A stretch of 64,000 nucleotides of DNA from JADKIH01 sp031385005 (GTDB lineage Bacteria; Bacteroidota; Bacteroidia; AKYH767-A; 2013-40CM-41-45), in NCBI GenBank assembly GCA_031385005.1, contig JANNBB010000013.1, positions 1 to 64,000 of the forward strand, written 5' to 3'. The translations under genes and the position numbers were made by a program. Shown here piece after piece: positions 26,041-35,705 of this stretch. Below the pieces are notes generated by a model that did not search any database, was not told the origin of the DNA, and saw only the letters and a list, made by a program, of their open reading frames with translations. Every line of letters begins with the position of its first letter. Position 1 is the stretch's first letter.

Positions 26041-27276
26041 CTATCGACCTTTTGTTCCGGCACCCGGTTTTCTTTTTTTGAAAGGTCGGCGAAATGGACG
26101 TTTTTCTCCGCCATTTTTACTCATGGCCTCAGGATCATAAACAGGACCCGCTCCTAATCCTTCGGGAAGTGGAATTTTATTTACAGATTGTTCAATTAGT
26201 TTTTCGATTTGAGAAAAACGTTTTTGATCTTTTTCATTGATGAAGGTAATTGCTTCGCCGGTCGATTCGGCCCGTGCTGTGCGGCCTACACGGTGAACGT
26301 AATCTTCGGCATCAGCAGGGACATCGTAGTTAAGCACAAGACTAATATTTTCGATATCGATGCCGCGGGAAAGAATATCTGTAGCGACTAATATTTTTGT
26401 TGACCTGTTTCTGAAAGAAAGCAAAACGTTTTCACGTTCTTCTTGTGACAGATCACTGTGAATGGCTTTAGCGGGAAGTTTCAGATTTCGAAGTGAGCGT
26501 TCAAGATCTTTGACGGCTATTTTAGTAGAAGCAAATATCAAAACACTGTCGGCATGTTTTTCAGTAACAATTCTTTTAAGCAATTCCGGTTTTTGCGAAT
26601 CGTAAACCAGGTAAGCTTTCTGGATAATACCGGCGGCCGGTTTGCTGATGGCAATGCTAACTTCGAAAGGGTTTACCAATATACTTCGTGCAAGTTCACG
26701 CATGCGCGGAGGCATCGTAGCACTAAAGAGCAGACATTGTTTTTTCTTCGGAAGGAAGTTGATGATTTTTACGATGTCTTCATAAAACCCCATATCCAGC
26801 ATTTTATCTGCTTCGTCTAAAACCAGCACATCGAGTTTATCGAATTTCACATAACCCATGTTCAGGTGACTAAGCAGTCGACCCGGAGTGGCAATTACAA
26901 CAGAAGCGCCATCGGTGAGTGCTTTTTTTTCGCGCTCAAATGTAATCCCGTCACTTCCTCCGTAAACGGCTATCGAACTTGCATGAGTGAAATAGGAAAA
27001 TCCCTGAAAGGCCTGATCGATTTGTAAAGCAAGTTCGCGAGTCGGTGAAATAATTAAAGCGGAAGTATGAGGAATGTTGTTTTCAGAAATACGATTTAAA
27101 ACAGGCAACAAATAAGCCGCTGTTTTACCCGTTCCGGTTTGCGCGCAGGCAATTACATCTTCTCCTTTTAGAATATGCGGCATTACCTGATCCTGTATGG
27201 GTGTGGGAGTATGGAAACCCATCGTTTCCAGGCCTTCGATTAAGGGCTCTGCTAAATTGAATTTGTTAAATGACAA
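26041..27276 (-). CDS. DEAD-box RNA helicase, RhlE-like
   Basis: All core motifs are present in order: Q-motif 'TPTPIQDQ', motif I 'AQTGTGKT', Ia 'PTRELALQ', Ib 'TPGRL', II 'DEAD', III 'SAT', V 'TDILSRGIDI' and VI 'HRVGRTAR'. A short basic tail rich in Arg and Lys (RRPFKKRKPG) ends the protein and would aid RNA binding. It is expected to unwind RNA duplexes with ATP, in ribosome assembly or mRNA decay. Family members start with a short 'MSF..F' segment, matching a TTG start at 27276 (411 residues). An ATG at 27336 would add 20 hydrophobic residues atypical for the family, so I prefer TTG but cannot exclude the ATG. It is followed two bases later by the YkgJ gene. Confidence 0.9.
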   Translation of the reverse strand: MSFNKFNLAEPLIEGLETMGFHTPTPIQDQVMPHILKGEDVIACAQTGTGKTAAYLLPVLNRISENNIPHTSALIISPTRELALQIDQAFQGFSYFTHASSIAVYGGSDGITFEREKKALTDGASVVIATPGRLLSHLNMGYVKFDKLDVLVLDEADKMLDMGFYEDIVKIINFLPKKKQCLLFSATMPPRMRELARSILVNPFEVSIAISKPAAGIIQKAYLVYDSQKPELLKRIVTEKHADSVLIFASTKIAVKDLERSLRNLKLPAKAIHSDLSQEERENVLLSFRNRSTKILVATDILSRGIDIENISLVLNYDVPADAEDYVHRVGRTARAESTGEAITFINEKDQKRFSQIEKLIEQSVNKIPLPEGLGAGPVYDPEAMSKNGGEKRPFRRPFKKRKPGAGTKGR

Positions 27277-27431
27277 GTGGTTGAAAATTAGTTCTGCAAA
27301 GAAAGGCAATCTAATCGAGAAAATACGAATTATCATGGATGAGTCCGCATTTATAGAGGTTATTTTTCGTTTAATTGTGCAGGAAGAAATAAAAACGGAA
27401 AAAGTTCTAACTTCACGCTTTGACTACAATT

Positions 27432-30260
27432 ATGGCAAGAGATAAAAAACTTTTTCTGCTAGATGCAATGGCGCTTATATACCGGGCATATTTTGCTTTT
27501 AGCAACAATCACCGGATAAATTCAAAGGGCCAGAATACATCTGCAATCTTTGGATTTACCAACACACTTTTAGACGTATTTAAAAGGGAGCAACCCACAC
27601 ATATGGCTGTCGTATTCGATACAGCCGCGCCCACTGCGAGACATGAAGAGTTTGCCGCCTATAAAGCACACCGGGAAGAAATACCCGAAGATCTGGCCAA
27701 ATCGATACCTTATGTGGTTAAGTTGTGTGCGGCATTTAATATACCTGTTATTACCAAAGACGGATTTGAAGCGGATGATATAATCGGGACACTAGCCAAG
27801 GTGGCGGAAGCGCAAGACTTTGACACCTATATGATGACTCCCGATAAGGATTTTGGACAATTAGTCAGCGATCATATTTTCATTTATAAACCTGCTCGTG
27901 CAGGAGGCGGAGCTGAAGTAATGGGTGTAGATGAAGTCTGTAAAAGATGGGAAATTCAAAATGTAGAGCAGGTAAAGGATATTTTAGGACTGATGGGCGA
28001 TGCAGTCGATAACATTCCGGGCATTCCTGGTGTGGGAGAGAAAACGGCCATTCAGCTTGTCAAACAATTTGGCTCTATGGAAAATCTGCTTGTCAATACA
28101 CAAGACCTCAAAGGAAAACTAAAAGAAAAAGTTGAACTCAATAAAGATCTAGCTGTTCAGTCGAAAAGATTGGCAACAATTTTACTCGACGTACCCGTTG
28201 AATTTACTCCCGAAGAATTAAAAATAAAAGATCCGAATAAAGAAGCACTTCGCGATCTTTTTAATGAGCTGGAATTCCGGCGTCTTGCCGAACAAATGAA
28301 TTTAACAGCAACTACTTCTTCAGCTCCCGCAGTTGCAAAACAGAGTTCTGTAAAAACAACTTCTTCTCAACCGTCCTTATTCGATGTTGTTGAAGCTTCG
28401 ACGCCCGAAGTTATAGAAGAAATTCCTGAAATTGGCGGCGTCGATTTAAAAACCATTAAAGACGTTGCACACGAATACAAACTGATTGATTCTACAGAGA
28501 AAATAAACGAGCTGATTCAATTGCTGAAAAAGCAAAAACAATTTTGTTTTGACACGGAAACAACGTCACTCGATGTAAGTGTTGCAGAGCTGGTTGGTTT
28601 GTCTTTCAGTTTCAAAGAACATGAGGGTTACTACGTTCCTGTTCCGACTTCGAGAGCAGAGGCGGAAAAAATTGTTGCAGCATTTAAACCTGTATTTGAA
28701 GATGCTTCTATCGGCAAAGTTGCACAAAATCTGAAATATGATTTGGCAATTTTACAGTCATACGGAGTTCAGATCAACGGAAAAACATTTGATACCATGA
28801 TTGCTCATTTTCTCTTACAACCGGAAATGCGCCACAGTATGGATGTAATGTCTGAAACCTATTTGCATTATTCTCCGGTTTCCATAACCGAACTGATCGG
28901 AAAAAAAGGAAAAGAGCAATTAAATATGCGTGATGTGCCGGTGGAAACGATTGCCGAATATGCCGCGGAAGATGCCGATGTAACCTGGCAACTTAGAAAT
29001 CATTTCGATCCGAAACTCGACAAGAGCGCTGTCCGAAAATTATTTGAAGAAGTTGAAATGCCTCTCGTGAAAGTGCTCGCCGAAATGGAAGCCGAGGGAA
29101 TCAATCTCGATAAAAAAGTACTGAAAGATTTATCGGATGTACTTGCTACGGATATCAGCACCGTTGAAAAAGAAATTCAGACAATGGGTGGTAGGCCATT
29201 TAATATTTCATCTCCCAAACAAGTAGGTGAAATATTATTTGATGTGTTGAAGATTACCGATAAGCCGGTTAAGACGAAGACGGGACAATACTCTACCGGA
29301 GAAGATATCCTGAGCAAACTGGAAAATAAACACAGCATTGTACGACGTATCTTAGACTATCGGGAGTTGGTTAAATTGAAGAACACCTATGTTGATGTTC
29401 TACCCTCGATGATAAATCCGAAAACAGGGCATATTCATACAAGTTTTAATCAGGTTGTTGCTGTAACGGGTCGACTCAGTTCGGACAATCCGAATCTTCA
29501 GAATATTCCAATTCGCACAGAACGCGGCAGGGAAATCCGCAAAGCATTTATTCCCAGAAGCAGTGATTACTTATTACTTTCCGCCGACTATTCGCAGATT
29601 GAATTAAGAATCATTGCTGAGTTGAGCAAAGATCCCGGAATGCATGAGGCATTCAGAAGCGGAGAAGATATACATGCATCGACAGCGGCAAAAGTCTATG
29701 GCGTCAACCTGAAAGACGTTACTTCCGATATGAGGCGCAATGCCAAGATGGTAAACTTTGGAATCATCTATGGTATTTCAGCATTCGGATTAGCAGACCG
29801 GCTAAACATTTCGCGAACAGAAGCGAAATCGATTATCGATAATTATTTCAGACAGTATCCACTCATCAAGGAATACATGGATACAAATATTCAGCTTGCG
29901 AGAGAAAAGGGTTATGTAGAAACGATTTTAGGTCGCCGAAGGTATTTACGTGATATTAACTCGGGGAATGCGACTGTGAGGGGCTTTGCAGAAAGAAATG
30001 CTATCAATGCTCCGATTCAGGGAAGTGCGGCTGACATGATTAAGATTGCCATGATAAACATTCAGAATGATCTTACCAAGAAGAAGATGCAGTCAAAAAT
30101 GTTACTTCAGGTACATGACGAATTGGTTTTTGATGCTCATAAAAGTGAAGTTGACGAATTAAAGCAACTGGTAGAAGTGCGAATGAAAACGGCTTTGACC
30201 TTGAAAGTGCCGGTGGAAATCGGTATGGGAACCGGTAATAATTGGTTAGAGGCGCACTGA
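27432..30260 (+). CDS. polA: DNA polymerase I
   Basis: The 942-residue protein starts at ATG 27432 (an upstream TTG at 27420 is less likely). Residues about 5-290 are the 5'-3' exonuclease/FEN domain (FLLDAMALIYRAYFAF, DGFEADDIIGTLA, TPDKDFGQL, IPGVGEKTA). A Ser/Thr-rich linker leads to the 3'-5' exonuclease domain; its first motif, FDTETTSLD with Asp374 and Glu376, is intact, so proofreading is expected. The polymerase domain has motif A DYSQIELR (Asp719), motif B 'RRNAKMVNFGIIYG' and motif C 'QVHDELVFD' (Asp896). The enzyme fills gaps and removes RNA primers in replication and repair. The gene is divergent from the helicase and monocistronic. Confidence 0.97.
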   Translation: MARDKKLFLLDAMALIYRAYFAFSNNHRINSKGQNTSAIFGFTNTLLDVFKREQPTHMAVVFDTAAPTARHEEFAAYKAHREEIPEDLAKSIPYVVKLCAAFNIPVITKDGFEADDIIGTLAKVAEAQDFDTYMMTPDKDFGQLVSDHIFIYKPARAGGGAEVMGVDEVCKRWEIQNVEQVKDILGLMGDAVDNIPGIPGVGEKTAIQLVKQFGSMENLLVNTQDLKGKLKEKVELNKDLAVQSKRLATILLDVPVEFTPEELKIKDPNKEALRDLFNELEFRRLAEQMNLTATTSSAPAVAKQSSVKTTSSQPSLFDVVEASTPEVIEEIPEIGGVDLKTIKDVAHEYKLIDSTEKINELIQLLKKQKQFCFDTETTSLDVSVAELVGLSFSFKEHEGYYVPVPTSRAEAEKIVAAFKPVFEDASIGKVAQNLKYDLAILQSYGVQINGKTFDTMIAHFLLQPEMRHSMDVMSETYLHYSPVSITELIGKKGKEQLNMRDVPVETIAEYAAEDADVTWQLRNHFDPKLDKSAVRKLFEEVEMPLVKVLAEMEAEGINLDKKVLKDLSDVLATDISTVEKEIQTMGGRPFNISSPKQVGEILFDVLKITDKPVKTKTGQYSTGEDILSKLENKHSIVRRILDYRELVKLKNTYVDVLPSMINPKTGHIHTSFNQVVAVTGRLSSDNPNLQNIPIRTERGREIRKAFIPRSSDYLLLSADYSQIELRIIAELSKDPGMHEAFRSGEDIHASTAAKVYGVNLKDVTSDMRRNAKMVNFGIIYGISAFGLADRLNISRTEAKSIIDNYFRQYPLIKEYMDTNIQLAREKGYVETILGRRRYLRDINSGNATVRGFAERNAINAPIQGSAADMIKIAMINIQNDLTKKKMQSKMLLQVHDELVFDAHKSEVDELKQLVEVRMKTALTLKVPVEIGMGTGNNWLEAH

Positions 30261-30263
30261 TTA

Positions 30264-30953
30264 CTAGAATCGGATTCGGAGTTTCATTCCAAGCAAAGGA
30301 TATGGCCGTACATAAAAAGAATGAATATCGTTATTGACTTCATTTATTTCAGGAGCCCTTTCATCGGGCTGAATTAATAAAATGGTGCGGGTAACATCTG
30401 TTGCGCACACGCCTCCGCCGTAGTAGAACTCAAATGCAAAAGTTCGGTTCATCTCATAGACTTTCCCCCAAAAAAACTCAACACCATATTTATTTCTAAC
30501 CCGTTTTTGAAAATAACGTTCGTTATAGTTTATGCCGGCAGTATCTGTTCTTAAAACATCGAACCATTGTTCGTTATAATAAAGATGTCGGTAAGAGAAA
30601 CCAAGAGCAATATAATCGCGCCATTTTTTAGTGTTGTCCTCGATACGACGGAAGACCTTGTAACTAAAGCGGCCTGCATAACCATGCTCAGAAAAGGTTT
30701 GCGAATTTTTCCAGTTAATGGTTTCTTTTTCTAATTTATCGTTTACGTAAATCAAGCCACCATTAAATTCAATGCTTTTCCGATATGAAATAAATCGCTC
30801 ATAGCTGAAATTGATTTCACAAACAGCGTATCGGGTAAGATTAAATGAAAAAGCGTTTTTCCCATAGGGCTGCAGCTCCTGAGAAAAAGAATTTTCTTTG
30901 GAGGACAGAAAAAGACAAATTATAAGAAATAAATAAAAAGGTGCTTTCTTCAT
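30264..30953 (-). CDS. Probable outer-membrane protein, family not recognised
   Basis: ATG at 30953 begins a clear signal peptide (MKKAPFYLFLIICLFLSS ... SFS|Q), giving 229 residues. An upstream in-frame TTG at 30965 is unlikely. The mature part consists of amphipathic strands with many aromatic residues ('FSFNLTRYAVCEINFSYERF', 'YIALGFSYRHLYY', 'FAFEFYYGGGV') and ends 'PLLGMKLRIRF', with the terminal Phe and strand pattern of outer-membrane beta-barrels. No known family is evident. It converges with polA, the two stops being only a few bases apart. Confidence 0.7.
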   Translation of the reverse strand: MKKAPFYLFLIICLFLSSKENSFSQELQPYGKNAFSFNLTRYAVCEINFSYERFISYRKSIEFNGGLIYVNDKLEKETINWKNSQTFSEHGYAGRFSYKVFRRIEDNTKKWRDYIALGFSYRHLYYNEQWFDVLRTDTAGINYNERYFQKRVRNKYGVEFFWGKVYEMNRTFAFEFYYGGGVCATDVTRTILLIQPDERAPEINEVNNDIHSFYVRPYPLLGMKLRIRF

Positions 30954-31045
30954 TCTATTCGGCAAATCTTCAAAAAAAAACGCGAATAATTTAATATTAA
31001 AAAACTTTTTTTGAATTATTTTATGGTTAAAACTACAATAAAATA

Positions 31046-31074
31046 AAAAACCCCGCTAATCTTGCGGGGTTTTT
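31046..31074 (-). terminator. Rho-independent terminator of the M43 protease gene
   Basis: An 11-bp stem, AAAAACCCCGC (31046-31056) and GCGGGGTTTTT (31064-31074), has a seven-base loop. On the minus strand it is followed by TTTATTTTA and lies 18 bases after the stop at 31092. Confidence 0.85.
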
Positions 31075-31091
31075 AAATTCTTTGTTTTCGT

Positions 31092-33158
31092 TTATGATAC
31101 GATGAGCTTACGAATATGATGTTTGTTGTTAACGGTAACATCAATCAGGTAAATTCCTGAAGTTAAGACAGGAAGTTTATTCTCATACATACCGGCAGAA
31201 AGTGTTTTCTCGTCAATTGTCGAGATTGTTTGTCCGAGTATGTTTTTAATTTCTACGACTACTTTAGAAGTTTTAGAAAGAGAAAAACTCAATGTTGTTT
31301 GACCTTCTGAAGGGTTTGGATAAAGAGCAAAACCGGATTGTAATTCATCTGCTTCATCAAGACCAACGTAAACGCCGGTGATACTGATATCATCTACATA
31401 AACATTATTGCCTCTGTCGCTTGTATTTTGAAACTTGAAACGAACATTTGGTTTGTTCTGAACAGGATTTGCATTCGCATTTTCCTGTCTCCATTGTGTT
31501 GCAGAGGTTGGAGTGAAGTTGGAGGTAAGTACTCCTACTGTGGAAAGTGTAGCACCGGATTTATTATAGGTTGTTGCTAACCAGGACTGACCACAATTGT
31601 TTGAATAATAAACTCTTAATTCATCATCTGAGGTAGAACTCCTTTGTGCATTGGCAACCTTGAAAGCAATATTAATCGGGAAAGTAACATTGGTAAAATC
31701 GATTGAAGGTGTAATCCAAGAATCGACTTGGCCGTCAACATTGTTGAAGTTATTTATTTTCAACGCATGCGAGCCCCCCGGAGTAGTGTTCGCATTGGAT
31801 ACTCTTGTCCATAATCCTGTGGAAGAGTTATCCGGATTGTCGATCCATCCGTCAACACCCGGGAAGGAAACTGAATCTTCAAAATCATTAGCATATGGCA
31901 TGGAAGTCATTGCTGTATCTGTAATTCGAACAACATTGGTTCTTAGTATCGTGTCCGAACCACTTACGCTGGAAGCTATCAGCGTAGCAGAATAAAGTCC
32001 TGCAGCAGAATAGGTCACCGTTGGATTGCTATCTGTACTTGTAGCAGGCGTTCCTCCCGGGAAAGACCAATTCCATCCTGTTACATCAGCATTCCAGCTT
32101 TGATCGTAAAAAGTAATAGCTGCTCCGGTACAAGCATTAGTATAGTTTGTTGTGAAATCGGCATTTGGTGTGCAAATAGTTATTGGTGAGCCGTCTGTTC
32201 CTGTTGCAGCTAAATTGGCCGGCGTCCAAAGATTGTTTCGGCCGCTAATAGAAGAGTTTAGTGCTGCATGCATTCTAGCTTTCTGACCATAGGTAAACAT
32301 TATATCGCAATAAGAATACTCCATGTAATTCTGAACATTTTCAATAATTGGAGGGTTGCAAATAGAGCCGGCTAAGTCGCAGTGATCCCAACCGATACTT
32401 ATTGGAGTATCTGCTACCCCATCATCGCCACATGCAATACCTGGAGTATTGTTGCTTCCCCAAACATGTGCAAGGTTGAAGTAGTGACCAATTTCATGAG
32501 TAAGCGTTCTTGCATGTGAAGGGCTGCTGGAATTGATACTACCTACGTAATCATAACGGCTCATAATTCCATCTGTTGCATTTGAGCCCCCCGGATAATG
32601 AGCATAGGCAGCAGCAGCAGAATTCAATAATGAATAAGCTGACCAAATGTTTAAGTATTTATTGTTCGGCCAAGGATTCAGTTTAGAAGCATCATCGGCC
32701 AGATAAGTTTTGTTTGTTACGATTCTGTCGATACCGTTTGTACAATTGCCATTCGGGTCAATTGTAGCCAGACGGAATTCAATTTCGCAGTCGGCAGCTA
32801 TTGAAACAAAAGGTGCAATGATGTCAACCGTATCCGGATTTAATTTTCGGAAATCGCGAGTCATGATGTTTACACAGTCAATTGCTTGTTCGTCGGTAAT
32901 GTTTTCCGGTCCGTATTGATGTAGGATATGAAATACTACAGGAATAATATAAATTGTACCGTTCGTTGAACGTTGAACCTGAGCATTCCTTATAAACTCA
33001 CGTGTGAAGTTTTCAAGTTCGGCCCGATTTTGTTGATACTGTGGATCATTTTGAATCTGCTGGTTGACATATTCGGTATTATAACAGTGACGACGCGGCT
33101 CTTCCGCTGAAGCATACATAGACACCGTTAAAGCAAGAATTAGTAATAAATTTTTCAT
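31092..33158 (-). CDS. M43-family zinc metalloprotease with PKD and T9SS sorting domains
   Basis: The 688-residue product has a signal peptide (cleavage probably at ASA|E, an exception to the local +1 Gln pattern). Residues about 25-300 are a pappalysin/cytophagalysin (M43) protease. The zinc motif HEIGHYFNLAH gives His221, Glu222, His225 and His231, and 'NYMEYSYCDIMFTYGQ' supplies the Met-turn. A PKD domain follows (about 335-415; 'WNWSFPGGTPATS'), then a MAM/jelly-roll segment ('DSWITPSIDFTN' to 'NVYVDDISITG'). A T9SS sorting domain ends it (FALYPNPSEGQTTLS ... LTSGIYLIDVTVNN ... KLIVS). It is expected to degrade extracellular proteins; a propeptide-like region at about 25-60 precedes the catalytic core. 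Confidence 0.93.
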   Translation of the reverse strand: MKNLLLILALTVSMYASAEEPRRHCYNTEYVNQQIQNDPQYQQNRAELENFTREFIRNAQVQRSTNGTIYIIPVVFHILHQYGPENITDEQAIDCVNIMTRDFRKLNPDTVDIIAPFVSIAADCEIEFRLATIDPNGNCTNGIDRIVTNKTYLADDASKLNPWPNNKYLNIWSAYSLLNSAAAAYAHYPGGSNATDGIMSRYDYVGSINSSSPSHARTLTHEIGHYFNLAHVWGSNNTPGIACGDDGVADTPISIGWDHCDLAGSICNPPIIENVQNYMEYSYCDIMFTYGQKARMHAALNSSISGRNNLWTPANLAATGTDGSPITICTPNADFTTNYTNACTGAAITFYDQSWNADVTGWNWSFPGGTPATSTDSNPTVTYSAAGLYSATLIASSVSGSDTILRTNVVRITDTAMTSMPYANDFEDSVSFPGVDGWIDNPDNSSTGLWTRVSNANTTPGGSHALKINNFNNVDGQVDSWITPSIDFTNVTFPINIAFKVANAQRSSTSDDELRVYYSNNCGQSWLATTYNKSGATLSTVGVLTSNFTPTSATQWRQENANANPVQNKPNVRFKFQNTSDRGNNVYVDDISITGVYVGLDEADELQSGFALYPNPSEGQTTLSFSLSKTSKVVVEIKNILGQTISTIDEKTLSAGMYENKLPVLTSGIYLIDVTVNNKHHIRKLIVS

Positions 33159-33196
33159 AGGATTTATAGTAATAGGTAAGTGTTTTTTAAGAATGA

Positions 33197-33204
33197 CAAA
33201 TTTA
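33197..33204 (-). promoter_or_regulatory. Possible -7 element (TAAATTTG) for the M43 protease gene
   Basis: TAAATTTG on the minus strand matches TAnnTTTG and lies 38 bases before the ATG. No good TTG is seen at -33, so the assignment is tentative. Confidence 0.35.
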
Positions 33205-33261
33205 ATTAAATAATTGATCTTAAAAATCCTTAAAACCCATTATGACAGTAAATTGACTATT

Positions 33262-34404
33262 TTAGTTGATGGCTTGTTTTAAGTCTTCGAGAAGGTCAGA
33301 AATATCCTCAATTCCCACACTTAACCGCAATAGAGAATTAACGACGCCTGATTTTTCCCTTAAATTTTCAGGAATAGAGGCATGAGTCATGGATGCCGGA
33401 TGCCCTATCAGTGATTCTACACCTCCAAGCGATTCTGCCAGAGAAAACACTTTTGTTGAAGAAGCCAATTTGAATGCTTCTTCCATGGAATTTCCCTTTA
33501 AGGTAAAGGATATCATTCCACCGAAGTCTTTCATTTGTTTTTTAGCAATGGCATGATTGGGGTGATCAGTAAAGCCCGGCCAGTAAACTTTATCTATTTT
33601 AGGATGATTTCGAAGGAATTCCGCTATGGCTTTACCATTTGAGCAATGCCTTTCCATCCTCACATGCAGGGTTTTTACTCCGCGCAGTACTAAAAAACTA
33701 TCCATTGGGCCCGGCACGGCTCCACATGAATTCGCAATAAAAGCAAGCTCTTCATGTATCTTATCATCGTTGGTACAAGCGGCACCCATTACCACATCCG
33801 AATGTCCGCTGATGTATTTAGTAACAGAATGCATAACGATATCGGCACCAAGATCGAGGGGATTCTGGAGAAAAGGCGATGCAAATGTGTTGTCTACAAC
33901 CACTTTTATGTTTTTCTTCTTTGCCTTTTCAGCGATTGATTGGATGTCGATAATGCGCATAAGCGGATTGGTAGGTGTTTCAATCCATATCATTTTTGTG
34001 TTTTCATTGATCTGGCTTTCGATAGTGGAAGCATTCGTCATGTCAACAAATTTGAAACGAATACCAAAGTGTTCGAATACTTTTGTAAACATCCTGTATG
34101 AACCACCATAGATATCGTCAGTCGCCAATACTTCATCGCCCGGACGAAGCAACTTCATGATTGCATCTTCCGCTCCCTGTCCACTTGAAAAACAAAGTCC
34201 GTGTTTGGCATTTTCCAATGCAGCAATGCACTTTTCGAGTGCCACACGCGTAGGATTTTTTCCGCGGGCATATGCATATCCTTTGTGTTTCCCCGGGCTC
34301 TCCTGAACGTAGGTTGAAGTCTGGTAAATGGGAGTCATAATTGCTCCCGTCGTTGGATCAGGTTCTTGTCCTGCATGAATGGCAAGTGTTGCGAATTTGT
34401 ACAT
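33262..34404 (-). CDS. Cystathionine gamma-synthase / lyase-type PLP enzyme
   Basis: The 380-residue protein is a full-length member of the trans-sulfuration family. Recognisable parts are 'TPIYQTSTY', 'YAYARGKNPTRVALE' (phosphate and PLP contact), 'FSSGQGAEDAIMKLLRPGDEVL', 'DDIYGGSYR', and 'HSVTKYISGHSDVVMG', in which Lys196 forms the Schiff base with PLP. 'SLGGVESLIGHPASMTH' completes the signature. These enzymes act on cystathionine, homocysteine or O-activated homoserine in methionine/cysteine metabolism. Sequence alone does not separate synthase (metB) from beta- or gamma-lyase, so no symbol is given. It lies 135 bases downstream of nadD with no obvious riboswitch in between. Confidence 0.92.
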   Translation of the reverse strand: MYKFATLAIHAGQEPDPTTGAIMTPIYQTSTYVQESPGKHKGYAYARGKNPTRVALEKCIAALENAKHGLCFSSGQGAEDAIMKLLRPGDEVLATDDIYGGSYRMFTKVFEHFGIRFKFVDMTNASTIESQINENTKMIWIETPTNPLMRIIDIQSIAEKAKKKNIKVVVDNTFASPFLQNPLDLGADIVMHSVTKYISGHSDVVMGAACTNDDKIHEELAFIANSCGAVPGPMDSFLVLRGVKTLHVRMERHCSNGKAIAEFLRNHPKIDKVYWPGFTDHPNHAIAKKQMKDFGGMISFTLKGNSMEEAFKLASSTKVFSLAESLGGVESLIGHPASMTHASIPENLREKSGVVNSLLRLSVGIEDISDLLEDLKQAIN

Positions 34405-34539
34405 GGATTTTTGAAATTATTTTTTCTGGTAAATTGAATGTAAAATTAAATATTTCGCGAAGATAATGTTCTCAATTTATTCATGCATTTTCTTCACGAT
34501 TCTTCAATAAATAAATAGCTTTTTCCGACTACCTGTTAC

Positions 34540-35112
34540 TTATTTATAAAAACTCATCTCATCAATATATTCCCAGACTTTTTCCGGAAGCATATAACGG
34601 ACATCTTTTTTATTTTTGATGGACTCTCTGATAAAGCTGGAAGATAACTCCATGGTTGGGGCATTGATAATTTTAACTTTTGGATGATTTCTTAATTCAC
34701 CACCCTCTGAATTTTTTCTTGGATAGACATACAATTCAACCTGCTCTAGAATCTGTTCGTAGTTTTTCCATTTGGTAAACGATTCGAGGTTGTCGCTTCC
34801 GAGAATTAAAGCAAACTGATGCTCGGGATATTTTTCATGTAAGTGAGCGAGTGTGTTAATAGTATAACTCGGACGTGGTAATTTGAATTCAATGTCAGAT
34901 GCTTTTAATTTTCTATAGTCACCAATAGCGATTTTCACAAGAGACATCCGGTGATAGTCCTGAAGTAATGAATCTTTTAGCTTGAGTGGATTGTGTGGAG
35001 AAACGATAAGCCAAACCTGATTGAGGTCGGCATACTCAGCCATGTAACCGGCAATGATCATGTGACCGCTGTGAACAGGGTTAAAGGAGCCGAAAAACAA
35101 ACCGATTTTCAT
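34540..35112 (-). CDS. nadD: Nicotinate-nucleotide adenylyltransferase
   Basis: The 190-residue protein has the nucleotidyltransferase signature 'GLFFGSFNPVHSGHMIIA' at its start (GxFxPxHxGH) and 'ELSSSFIRESI' near its end (the ISSTxIR-type motif). 'LILGSDNLESFTKW' is the substrate-binding loop of NadD. The enzyme adenylates nicotinate mononucleotide to deamido-NAD in NAD biosynthesis. It is the last gene of yicC-gmk-nadD, 20 bases downstream of gmk. Confidence 0.95.
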   Translation of the reverse strand: MKIGLFFGSFNPVHSGHMIIAGYMAEYADLNQVWLIVSPHNPLKLKDSLLQDYHRMSLVKIAIGDYRKLKASDIEFKLPRPSYTINTLAHLHEKYPEHQFALILGSDNLESFTKWKNYEQILEQVELYVYPRKNSEGGELRNHPKVKIINAPTMELSSSFIRESIKNKKDVRYMLPEKVWEYIDEMSFYK

Positions 35113-35132
35113 AGGTAAAAGTAGTTTTTTTG

Positions 35133-35705
35133 TTATTGTGATTCCAGAAAATCCGCCACCAATATTTTGGCCTCTTTCAATGCGAATTTGAGCGTGTCAT
35201 TCACGATTACACGATCGAACCGAAAGGCATAGGTAAGTTCGTGTTCGGATTTTTCAATTCGTGTTTGGAAAGATTCCGGTGTTTCTGAATTTCTTGCGGT
35301 CAGGCGCTTGTGTAGTTCTTCGATAGAGGGTGGACGAACAAAAACCGATAGAAGATTTTCACCGAAATTTTCTTTTAATTTTAATCCGCCTTCAACATCC
35401 ACATCGAAGATGGGTGTTTTACCGGCATCCCAGATTTTATCGATTTCAGAGCGCAAGGTGCCGTAAAAGCGTCCGGGATAAACTTCCTCCCACTCTACAA
35501 ATTCGTTTTTGGTAATTCGGTCACGAAAATCTTTTTCTTCGAGAAAGTGATAATCGATTCCATCGGTTTCATTTTCTCTTTTTGGACGCGTAGTGGCTGA
35601 AACTGAAAAGGCAAGACGAGGGTCTGTTTTCAGAAGATGATGTACAATGGTCGTTTTGCCGCTTCCGCTCGGACCACAGAACAAAAGCAATTTGTTTTCC
35701 ACCAT
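35133..35705 (-). CDS. gmk: Guanylate kinase
   Basis: The 190-residue protein has the P-loop 'GPSGSGKTTI' at residues about 10-19, the GMP-binding segment 'SVSATTRPKRENETDGIDYHF' (about 34-54), 'EVYPGRFYGT', 'DVDVEGGLKLKE' and the lid motif 'RLTARNSETPE'. It phosphorylates GMP to GDP with ATP. Its ATG overlaps the yicC stop by one base (TAATG), indicating translational coupling in the yicC-gmk-nadD operon. Confidence 0.96.
   Translation of the reverse strand: MVENKLLLFCGPSGSGKTTIVHHLLKTDPRLAFSVSATTRPKRENETDGIDYHFLEEKDFRDRITKNEFVEWEEVYPGRFYGTLRSEIDKIWDAGKTPIFDVDVEGGLKLKENFGENLLSVFVRPPSIEELHKRLTARNSETPESFQTRIEKSEHELTYAFRFDRVIVNDTLKFALKEAKILVADFLESQ

Noticed and set aside
34405..34539. Possible SAM riboswitch before the trans-sulfuration gene
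   Set aside because: The AT-rich gap shows no conserved stem-loop or pseudoknot pattern that I can recognise.
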